DNA from: CAYMFD01 sp964389475
GTDB lineage: Bacteria > Bacteroidota > Bacteroidia > Chitinophagales > Saprospiraceae
Assembly: GCA_964389475.1 (NCBI GenBank)
Contig: CAYMFD010000070.1
Coordinates: forward strand, 1-20,466
Length of the DNA: 20,466 nt
Reading direction: 5' to 3'
This document shows, in pieces, positions 14,126-20,466 of this stretch (its first letter is position 1; every line of letters begins with the position of its first letter). A program made the position numbers and the translations under genes. The notes under the pieces are model-generated. The model ran no database searches. It worked only from the letters and a program-made list of their open reading frames with translations, and had not been told where the DNA came from.

Positions 14126-15922
14126 CTACATCGCATAAGTATCTGCCTTGATCTGTACATCAGCGATAAGGCGACGTAGGGCAGTGACATTCTGTAGTGG
14201 ATACTTCGTGTACTTGCGGATTCCATAGATGTAGTCATCTTGCTTAGCAGCAGGTACAAATGATGCTACGGCATCTAGTGCAAATTTGCTGATCGCCTGG
14301 TTAGTATCGTGGAAGTATACTTTCATGATCGCCTCAGAGGTGGCTAATGTCTCGTTCGCTCCGCTTGCTAGTTTTTTGATGCGTAGGAGGGTAGACTCCG
14401 CCGTGTAGACGCGTATGATGATATCCGATAGACACATAAGGATCTCTTGCTCGTCCTTGAGGTTGAGTTTACCGTCCATCTGCATTTTGGCGGCCGAGCC
14501 CAGTACCATCAGCAGGACTTTCTTATAACCTGCTAGCGCTTTATGCTCGTCGCTGTAAGAGTCATACGTTTTATTCTCGGTAGCACCGTTAGTCAGTTCG
14601 CTTTGTACGGCTAGGGCGGGAGTTACGATGTCAATCTCGCCTTTCATAGCACGCTTGAGCAGGGTATTCATGATCAGGATGCGGTTGATCTCGTTAGTCC
14701 CTTCAAAGATACGGTTGATACGAGCATCTCTAAACGCCTGCGCCGCACCAGCCTCTTCGCTAAAGCCCATACCGCCATGTATCTGCACATTTTCGTCGAC
14801 ACAGTAGTCGAGCACCTCGGAGCCGAGCACCTTGAGTATGCTGCACTCCATGGCGTAGGCCTCTGCAGCTTGCAGTTTGGCCTCGGCGAAGGTCGCACCG
14901 TCTGCTTTGAGGCTGTTTACCTTTTCGTTGATATGGTGGCTACATCGATATAGGGCCGACTCGCCAGTCCATATACCGATGGCCATATCGGCTAGCTTTT
15001 GCTTGATAGCGCCGAAGTTGCTGATAGGCTGCTTAAACTGCAGCCGCTCATTAGCGTACTTGACCGCCATATCGTAGACGGCTTTGCTACTACCTAGCAC
15101 GCTTGCCCCTAGCTTAAACCGCCCGATGTTAAGGGCATTAAAGGCGATGAGGTGGCCCTTGCCTATCTGGCCGAGTACGTGGTCTACAGGTATTTTTACA
15201 TCTTCGAGAAAGACCATCCTGGTACTACTGCCCTTGATACCGAGCTTGTCTTCTTCTGCGCCTAGCGACAGTCCAGCGGTATCCCTATCTACCAAGAAGC
15301 CGGTAAACTTATCACCATCCACCTGAGCGAATACCGTGAATATATCAGCGAATCCAGCATTGGTGATCCACATTTTCTGTCCGTTGAGGATGTAGTGCTG
15401 CCCGTCTGATGTGAGTTCGGCCTTGGTCTTGGCGCTGAGGGCATCACTACCGCTCGACGGCTCCGTGAGACAGTAGGCGCCTACGAGTTCTCCGGTCATG
15501 AGGCCGGGTAGATATTTGGCCTTTTGCGCCTCTGTACCGAAGTAGAGTATCGGCAGCATGCCTATACCAGTATGCGCATTGTAGGTTACGGAGAAGGAGC
15601 CCGCACCACCTATCACCTCACCGATCATCGTGTTGGTGTTAAAGTCAAGGTTCATACCCCCTAGGTCCTCGGGCATATGTGTGCTGAAGAGGCCTAGCTC
15701 ACCAAACTTCCTACAAAGCTCTACGTTTATATCGCCCTCTTGCTTTTCGATCTTGTGCCATCTAGGCTTGATCTCTTGCTCTATAAAGTCAACTACGGTC
15801 TCTTTGATCATACGCTGCTCCTCGTCGAGTTGCTCCGGGATGTAGGTCTGGTCTACGGTAGATTCTTTAACTAAAAACTCTCCGCCTTTAAGAGCTGCTG
15901 CTGCTGCGATCGTGTCTGCCAT
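14126..15922 (-). CDS. Acyl-CoA dehydrogenase, VLCAD-like
   Basis: This FAD-dependent enzyme catalyses the first step of beta-oxidation, turning acyl-CoA into trans-2-enoyl-CoA and passing electrons to ETF. The 598-residue protein is longer than the roughly 380-residue short/medium-chain enzymes and has an extra C-terminal helical region (about 430-598), as in very-long-chain acyl-CoA dehydrogenases. Family signatures are GAYCLTEPSSGSDA (148-161), KMWITNAGFADIF (183-195), and IHGGMGFSEE (381-390) with RINRIFEGTNEINR (401-414). In the last of these E407 occupies the catalytic-base position used by MCAD and VLCAD. Chain length preference is inferred only from the architecture. It stands alone and has a good Bacteroidota-type promoter about 38 bases upstream. 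The CoA ligase elsewhere in the window could supply its substrate, but the genes are not linked in one operon. Confidence 0.96.
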   Translation of the reverse strand: MADTIAAAAALKGGEFLVKESTVDQTYIPEQLDEEQRMIKETVVDFIEQEIKPRWHKIEKQEGDINVELCRKFGELGLFSTHMPEDLGGMNLDFNTNTMIGEVIGGAGSFSVTYNAHTGIGMLPILYFGTEAQKAKYLPGLMTGELVGAYCLTEPSSGSDALSAKTKAELTSDGQHYILNGQKMWITNAGFADIFTVFAQVDGDKFTGFLVDRDTAGLSLGAEEDKLGIKGSSTRMVFLEDVKIPVDHVLGQIGKGHLIAFNALNIGRFKLGASVLGSSKAVYDMAVKYANERLQFKQPISNFGAIKQKLADMAIGIWTGESALYRCSHHINEKVNSLKADGATFAEAKLQAAEAYAMECSILKVLGSEVLDYCVDENVQIHGGMGFSEEAGAAQAFRDARINRIFEGTNEINRILIMNTLLKRAMKGEIDIVTPALAVQSELTNGATENKTYDSYSDEHKALAGYKKVLLMVLGSAAKMQMDGKLNLKDEQEILMCLSDIIIRVYTAESTLLRIKKLASGANETLATSEAIMKVYFHDTNQAISKFALDAVASFVPAAKQDDYIYGIRKYTKYPLQNVTALRRLIADVQIKADTYAM

Positions 15923-15959
15923 GGTGATATTACGTTTGCTTGGTGGTAAAAACTATACT

Positions 15960-15990
15960 CAAAGTTAAATTATTTGTTTGGCATAATCAA
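15960..15990 (-). promoter_or_regulatory. Bacteroidota-type promoter of the acyl-CoA dehydrogenase gene
   Basis: Read on the minus strand there is TTG (15988-15990), a 20-base spacer and TAACTTTG (15960-15967), which matches the Bacteroidota primary sigma consensus TTG-N19/20-TAnnTTTG. Transcription would start near 15955, giving a leader of roughly 30 bases before the ATG at 15922. Confidence 0.65.
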
Positions 15991-16153
15991 TAGACAAGCA
16001 GTAAGTTTTTTGTAATGCTCACAAGATCAATTTATTATTGGTCATGATTTGATTATACCAATAGTATATTTATGTGTAAGATCGACCATCTGGTTTACTA
16101 GCTTATCATGTGGATATAATAGCAAGGTCATATAAGGCGTGTACATTTGGAAT

Positions 16154-16768
16154 ATGACGGTAGGGATTACGGAACACTTTTATGAACAGATCGACCTCAT
16201 TTCACTAGAGAGAAAGGATGTATTGCAAGGTATCGCTCGACAGGTGATAGGTTACTTGGCTGATGGTGAGGTGACACTGGCCTTTATATGTACACATAAC
16301 TCTCGGCGATCTCAGGCTGCCCAAGTCCTATGCGAACTGGCAACTCGCCACTATGGTCTTGATAAGATAAGCCTTGCTAGTGCTGGTACTGAGGTGACTG
16401 CATTTAATCATCGGATGGTATCGGCCCTTCAGAGAAAAGGTGTGGAGGTCACTAAGCTCAAAGGGTCTTCGCCAAATAACCCTCACTACCTGCTCAATGT
16501 AGGAAGTACACAGCGGCGACTCTACTCTAAGCACTGCGATGACTTATCTAGTAGCAAAAGGTGTATGGCAATCATGGTTTGTGATCGAGCAGCAGAGACA
16601 TGTCCAATAATCCATGGCACAACGGATCGCATACTACTTACTTACCGAGATCCTAAATGGGCTGACAGTACAGGGGCAGAGACGAGGGCTTATGATGATT
16701 GTGTAGAGGAGATAGGAAGAGAGATGACTTTTTTATTTAGGACTATACGCAGTTTACTAAGTGCTTGA
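16154..16768 (+). CDS. Low-molecular-weight phosphatase / arsenate reductase-like protein
   Basis: The fold is the low-molecular-weight protein tyrosine phosphatase superfamily, which also holds thioredoxin-coupled arsenate reductases. With the ATG at 16154 the protein has 204 residues. The P-loop CTHNSRR (C46 to R52, CX5R) carries the nucleophile, D166 in RDPKWAD is the likely general acid, and cysteines at 143 and 150 (VCDRAAETCP) could serve as resolving cysteines for an ArsC-type relay. Bacteroidota proteins with the CTHNSRRS loop are usually annotated as protein-tyrosine-phosphatase or arsenate reductase; sequence does not decide which. No ars operon partner (ArsR, ArsB/Acr3) lies beside it. 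A GTG at 16139 would add five residues; I prefer the ATG. Promoter and terminator are not clear. Confidence 0.85.
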   Translation: MTVGITEHFYEQIDLISLERKDVLQGIARQVIGYLADGEVTLAFICTHNSRRSQAAQVLCELATRHYGLDKISLASAGTEVTAFNHRMVSALQRKGVEVTKLKGSSPNNPHYLLNVGSTQRRLYSKHCDDLSSSKRCMAIMVCDRAAETCPIIHGTTDRILLTYRDPKWADSTGAETRAYDDCVEEIGREMTFLFRTIRSLLSA

Positions 16769-17105
16769 TTATAAAAGCCTTGACACACGAACCCAACACA
16801 TTAAATATTATGGAGATATGTAAAATATTGAAATTGTGCTTTTTATATTTGGTTATATCAATTAGTCAGTGCTACCTTTACGATACCCAAGCGAATCAAT
16901 TGTTTCCCAAAAGCAGCTGATCTTAGATATTCTGAAAACCGATTTCTGCGCTGATTTCCTTTCACGTAGATCCAGAGATCTTTCGATCAAAGTACCAGAA
17001 CTAATATTTATTTGAGTTTGCGATAAGCGTACTGCGTTTATTGTGATGTAGGTGTGTGTTGCTCCCAAGCTTCGCACCTAGCCTGCCATTAACCGATTTT
17101 TTAAC
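16769..17105. other. AT-rich gap upstream of ftsK
   Basis: These 337 bases show no credible gene. TATATTTG (16844-16851) fits the Bacteroidota -7 element, but no TTG lies at the right distance, and it would leave a leader of about 250 bases before ftsK. I did not see hairpins strong enough to call a terminator for the upstream gene. Confidence 0.45.
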
Positions 17106-19706
17106 ATGAGCAGAAAGAAGAGTAAGTCCTCTAAGAGGCGATCTGTGTCCCTATTTGGGCTGGACCTTAGAGACGAACGAATACCTAAGGTAATTGGAGT
17201 AATCTGCCTATTCTTAGCGGTGTGCCTTGCTATTGCCTTCGTGTCATACCTGACGTCGTGGAAGGTAGATCAGGATAAAGTCCTCACCTTTTCGTGGGCG
17301 ACCATGTGGGAGAGAGACTTAGGTGTGAGCAATTACCTGGGCCGATTTGGCGCTATGGTGTCTCATATGTTCTTTTACTGGGGTTTCGGTCTACCATCGA
17401 TGGTTGTAGTGTTTTTACTACTCAAGTTAGGTATGGACTTGCTACGCCGCAACCCCATCAAGCCATTCTTTATCGTACTACGCAATAGTCTAGTCGGTAT
17501 GGCATTTTTCAGCCTACTATTGGAGTTTCTTTTTAGAGATAGCGCATTCTCTTGGGGAGGAGCATTCGGTGCCAGCACTTGCTACTGGTTAGGCAACTTT
17601 GTAGGCTCTATCGGTATATTCTTACTGCTTTCATTTATAATAGCTGCCTACCTTATGTGGCAGTTTAACCCCAATCTCAGCGACCTGTCATTTGCCACAC
17701 CCAAGCTAGCCGGGTCATCATTGAGGTTTAGAGATTTATTTGCCAATGTCGAAGATACAGATCTAGACCAGCCGTCTAGTGACCAAGATATACAACCCTC
17801 ATCACATGCTACTGCTCAACGTTCGAGGCCTACGGAGGCACAACTAGAGAATGATAAACCGTACGTTGCCTTACGGCCATCGACACAAAGAGTAGATAGT
17901 GAGGGGTCCATCCCAAGGACCGATAACCTCGCGGAACAGGCCGACTCTTCTAACCTAGAGTTGTCTGTTCCCGAGGGGTTGTCGTCCTCCAAAGCAAGAG
18001 CTAAGTCAAGGCCCAAAATCGATCCTACCCAGCTAAAGATGGAGCTGGCCGAGCCTATCACAGAGCCTGCCGCTGACGAGAAAGCACCACTAGAGATAGC
18101 TGTACCAGACCCCAACAATCCGCAAGCATCAGCAGCACCTACAGAGACAGAAGCCCTAGAGGTAGAGAAAGAGTCAGCTGATCACTCAGAGCCATATGAT
18201 CCCACTCTCGACTTGTCGCGCTTTAAGATGCCGACCCTCGATCTCTTAAAGGACTACTCCGACCAAAAGATAGAGATAGACCGCAACGAGCTGGAGGCCA
18301 ATAAGGATCAGATCATAGAGACGCTGCTTAACTATAAGATAGAGATTACCAAGATCAAAGCGACGATCGGACCGACAGTCACGCTGTACGAAATCGTGCC
18401 AGCACCTGGTGTCAAGATCAGTAAGATCAAGAACCTAGAGGATGATATCGCCCTATCGCTAGCCGCATTGGGTATACGTATTATAGCGCCGATACCAGGT
18501 AAGGGTACTATCGGTATAGAGGTGCCTAACAAGAAGCAGCAGATCGTGAGCCTCAAGGAGGTACTCAAGTCTGATAAGTTTCAGAATGCTAAGATGGATC
18601 TGCCGATTGCCCTCGGTAAGACGATCAGCAACGAGGTATTCGTCGCTGACCTAGCCAAGATGCCTCACCTACTCGTAGCAGGTGCTACAGGCCAGGGTAA
18701 GTCCGTCGGTATCAACACGATCTTGATGTCGCTCCTATATAAGAAGCACCCATCACAGGTCAAGTTGATACTGATTGATCCTAAGAAGGTGGAGCTATTC
18801 CCCTACTCGTCGTTGATCAAGCACTACCTCGGGTACTTGCCTGACGCAGATGAGCCGATTATCACCGATACGAGCAAGGTGGTCAATACGCTTAACTCCC
18901 TATGTATCGAGATGGACCAGCGCTACGACCTCCTCAAGAAAGCACGAGCCCGTAACCTCAAAGAATATAACGAGAAGTTTACCTCTCGCCGCCTCAACCC
19001 TAACGATGGGCACAAGTTCATGCCATACATCGTTTTGGTCATAGATGAGTTCGCCGATCTGATGATGACGGCTGGTAAGGAGGTAGAGATGCCGATCGCT
19101 AGACTAGCACAACTCGCTCGTGCCATAGGTATACACTTGATCATCGCTACACAGCGACCATCGGTCAATATCATTACGGGTATCATCAAGGCTAACTTCC
19201 CAGCAAGACTTGCCTTTAAAGTCACGAGCAAGATAGATAGCCGTACCATCCTAGATGCCGGAGGAGCAGACCAGCTCATCGGTCGTGGAGATATGCTGCT
19301 GAGTATCGGCAGCAATGTTGTGCGACTACAATGTGCATTCGTCGATACGCCAGAGGTCGAGGAGGTTATCGATCACATCGGAGACCAGCAGGGCTTCCCC
19401 GAGCCATTCTTACTACCAGAGTATAGCTCTGACGAGGATGGTCCTAGTGGTGGCGGCCTTAATATCAAGGACGTCGATAGCAAATTCGTCGATGCCGCCC
19501 ACTTGATCATCAGCAGTCAACACGGCTCTACATCGAGCATCCAGCGATCGTTACAGCTCGGTTACAACCGTGCAGGACGTATCATGGATCAGATGGAGCA
19601 GTTCGGCATTGTCGGCCCTGCCAAGGGTAGTAAGCCCAGAGAGGTCTTGTTTATGAGTGTCGAGGAGTTCGAGCACTGGTATAGCGAGAAGAAGAAGCTG
19701 GGGTAA
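17106..19706 (+). CDS. ftsK: DNA translocase FtsK/SpoIIIE
   Basis: FtsK is a septum-anchored motor that pumps chromosomal DNA during cell division and activates XerCD recombination at dif. The 866-residue protein has a basic N-terminus (RKKSKSSKRR) and four or so membrane helices (about 29-50, 85-108, 124-143 and 166-186). A low-complexity linker rich in S, P, A and E follows (about 215-365), then the alpha/beta motor. The Walker A is GATGQGKS (526-533), the Walker B YIVLVIDEFADLM (641-653), and ATQRPS (681-686) is typical of FtsK/SpoIIIE. A winged-helix gamma domain (about 793-855), which in E. coli reads the KOPS polarity sequences, ends the protein. It is full length for a Bacteroidota FtsK. 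It is followed by higBA rather than by a recognisable envelope gene; the window ends too soon to see what comes next. Confidence 0.97.
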   Translation: MSRKKSKSSKRRSVSLFGLDLRDERIPKVIGVICLFLAVCLAIAFVSYLTSWKVDQDKVLTFSWATMWERDLGVSNYLGRFGAMVSHMFFYWGFGLPSMVVVFLLLKLGMDLLRRNPIKPFFIVLRNSLVGMAFFSLLLEFLFRDSAFSWGGAFGASTCYWLGNFVGSIGIFLLLSFIIAAYLMWQFNPNLSDLSFATPKLAGSSLRFRDLFANVEDTDLDQPSSDQDIQPSSHATAQRSRPTEAQLENDKPYVALRPSTQRVDSEGSIPRTDNLAEQADSSNLELSVPEGLSSSKARAKSRPKIDPTQLKMELAEPITEPAADEKAPLEIAVPDPNNPQASAAPTETEALEVEKESADHSEPYDPTLDLSRFKMPTLDLLKDYSDQKIEIDRNELEANKDQIIETLLNYKIEITKIKATIGPTVTLYEIVPAPGVKISKIKNLEDDIALSLAALGIRIIAPIPGKGTIGIEVPNKKQQIVSLKEVLKSDKFQNAKMDLPIALGKTISNEVFVADLAKMPHLLVAGATGQGKSVGINTILMSLLYKKHPSQVKLILIDPKKVELFPYSSLIKHYLGYLPDADEPIITDTSKVVNTLNSLCIEMDQRYDLLKKARARNLKEYNEKFTSRRLNPNDGHKFMPYIVLVIDEFADLMMTAGKEVEMPIARLAQLARAIGIHLIIATQRPSVNIITGIIKANFPARLAFKVTSKIDSRTILDAGGADQLIGRGDMLLSIGSNVVRLQCAFVDTPEVEEVIDHIGDQQGFPEPFLLPEYSSDEDGPSGGGLNIKDVDSKFVDAAHLIISSQHGSTSSIQRSLQLGYNRAGRIMDQMEQFGIVGPAKGSKPREVLFMSVEEFEHWYSEKKKLG

Positions 19707-19829
19707 TCTCGAATGTCGAGTGGCGAATAATGGATTGTAGAATGCTTGCGAGACAGGGCTCGGGCATTAAGTGTTAGTGGGCCTGCCATCCCTTGAAAAT
19801 TAAGAGCTACTAGGTAGTTTGAATTGCAT

Positions 19830-19860
19830 TTGGTACGCAAAGCGTAACACCGTATATTTG
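19830..19860 (+). promoter_or_regulatory. higBA promoter, possibly giving a leaderless mRNA
   Basis: TTG (19830-19832), a 20-base spacer and TATATTTG (19853-19860) match the Bacteroidota promoter consensus exactly in both elements. Only eight bases separate the -7 element from the higB ATG at 19869, so the mRNA should have almost no 5' leader. Confidence 0.7.
19834..19846. promoter_or_regulatory. Candidate HigA operator
   Basis: TACGC-AAA-GCGTA is a perfect inverted repeat lying in the promoter spacer, between the -33 and -7 elements. HigA antitoxins typically repress their own promoter by binding such palindromes as dimers, so occupancy here would block RNA polymerase. Assignment rests on position and symmetry only. 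Confidence 0.55.
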
Positions 19861-19868
19861 AATCTAAC

Positions 19869-20150
19869 ATGATCAAGAGTTTCAGGTGTAAGGAAACGTC
19901 AAAGATCTGGGCGGGTAAGTACTCAAAGAGATTTCCTAGGGACATACAAGAACGTGCCCTAGTTAAACTGCGTTTGATAGACGCCGCATTAAGTTTCAGT
20001 GATCTCAAGGTGCCGCCCGGAAATAGACTAGAGGTACTTTCTGGTGATCGTACTGGCCAATACAGCATAAGGGTCAATCGTCAATGGCGAATCTGTTTTG
20101 AGTGGAGAGATGGATCGGCTGAAAGTCTTGAAATCGTAGATTATCACTAG
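19869..20150 (+). CDS. higB: HigB-type toxin (RelE superfamily mRNA interferase)
   Basis: HigB toxins bind the ribosome and cleave mRNA during translation, arresting growth when free of antitoxin. The 93-residue protein is full length and matches the HigB/RelE pattern: the stretch LIDAALSFSDLKVPPGNRLEVLSGD (36-60, described by its ends LIDAAL and LSGD), then GQYSIRVNRQWRICF (63-77) with conserved basic residues R68, R71 and R74, and the terminal DYH (91-93), where H93 is at the position of a residue needed for activity in studied HigB proteins. The toxin gene precedes the antitoxin, as is usual for hig and opposite to relBE. The stop is six bases before the higA start. Arginine codons are mostly AGG/AGA (6 of 11 by hand count) and leucine codons are mixed, unlike the CTA-heavy dcd, which would fit horizontal arrival. 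Confidence 0.93.
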   Translation: MIKSFRCKETSKIWAGKYSKRFPRDIQERALVKLRLIDAALSFSDLKVPPGNRLEVLSGDRTGQYSIRVNRQWRICFEWRDGSAESLEIVDYH

Positions 20151-20156
20151 CGCAAA

Positions 20157-20462
20157 ATGACAGTTATGAAGGCACAAATAAAGAACCCTACACCTGGTGA
20201 AATACTCAAGAGAGAGTTTTTAGATGAGTTAGGATTAAGTATGTCCGAGCTTGCTAGGTCTATTGAGGTGCCTCGTAATCGTATCCAGCAGATTGTCCAA
20301 GGAAGGCGTGGAATAAGTGCGGATACAGATCTACGACTTAGTCGTTTTTTTGGACTGAGTGCAGGTTACTGGTTACGTCTACAGAACACTTACGATCTCA
20401 TGGAGGCACAGAGACTTAGAAATGATGACTACGCATCTATCTCGCCATATCAATATGCATAG
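20157..20462 (+). CDS. higA: HigA antitoxin, XRE-family HTH regulator
   Basis: HigA binds and neutralises HigB and, with its helix-turn-helix, represses the higBA promoter. The 101-residue protein has the family opening NPTPGEILKREFLDELGLS (10-28). An XRE-type HTH follows (about 28-64, with the turn and recognition helix around VPRNRIQQIVQGRRGI), then the typical tail FFGLSAGYWLRLQNTYDL (64-81). It is complete, with its stop codon four bases before the window end. The start at 20157 is six bases after higB; a second ATG at 20166 (MKAQIKNPTPGE) is also plausible, as many HigA proteins begin close to the NPTPGE motif. The inverted repeat at 19834-19846 is the obvious candidate site for its autoregulation. 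Confidence 0.94.
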   Translation: MTVMKAQIKNPTPGEILKREFLDELGLSMSELARSIEVPRNRIQQIVQGRRGISADTDLRLSRFFGLSAGYWLRLQNTYDLMEAQRLRNDDYASISPYQYA

Positions 20463-20466
20463 TAGA

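Noticed and set aside
16862..17077. 71-codon minus-strand frame upstream of ftsK
   Set aside because: No recognisable motif and no sign of a promoter; it lies in an AT-rich spacer.
19589..20077. 162-codon minus-strand frame opposite the ftsK end and higB
   Set aside because: It is antisense to two well-supported genes and shows no domain of its own.

Overview
This window most resembles chromosomal DNA of a Bacteroidota bacterium, possibly of the Saprospiria/Lewinella kind, though the class is a guess. The evidence is a ClpB with the Bacteroidota-like second Walker A GTTGVGKT, a DUF4199 membrane protein, a Bacteroidota-type M1 metallopeptidase, absence of clear Shine-Dalgarno sequences, and two promoters of the Bacteroidota form TTG-N20-TAnnTTTG. 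The content is mainly housekeeping and metabolic, and most genes are recognisable and intact. I see no phage, CRISPR array, insertion sequence, rRNA or tRNA.

Layout from left to right. Bases 1-390 are repeat-rich noncoding DNA. A terminator (394-435) closes clpB, which reads leftward (477-3089). Two rightward genes follow: a DUF4199 membrane protein (3358-3876) and a long-chain fatty acid CoA ligase (3978-5813). Bases 5814-6308 are a dense cluster of noncoding repeats and hairpins. A leftward secreted M1 aminopeptidase-like protein (6373-8715) has its own terminator. A 958-base gene-free stretch with palindromes (8716-9673) leads into a compact rightward operon: dcd, fabG, a beta-CASP metallo-beta-lactamase-fold nuclease, and an M16 peptidase homologue lacking the zinc site (9674-13664). 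A second repeat/hairpin region (13665-14125) precedes a leftward acyl-CoA dehydrogenase (14126-15922) with a good promoter match. The rightward genes at the end are a low-molecular-weight phosphatase/arsenate-reductase-like protein (16154-16768), the DNA translocase FtsK (17106-19706) and a higBA toxin-antitoxin pair (19869-20462).

Functional themes. Fatty acid metabolism appears three times (CoA ligase, FabG-type reductase, acyl-CoA dehydrogenase), but the genes are in separate transcription units. Protein quality control and peptide processing are represented by ClpB, M1 and M16. Only the dcd-to-M16 set and higBA look like true operons.

The least ordinary parts are noncoding. They include: (i) a two-hairpin element present at 5937-5985 and 13740-13788, whose second stem changes compensatorily around a conserved GTGA loop; (ii) a composite repeat shared by 118-207 and 6210-6295; (iii) a 62-base direct repeat at the left edge; (iv) a triple hairpin at 9402-9481; and (v) a higBA promoter with a perfect inverted repeat between its two elements and a start codon so close that the mRNA may be leaderless. 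I found no complete novel multigene system. The structured repeats are the best candidates for something undescribed.
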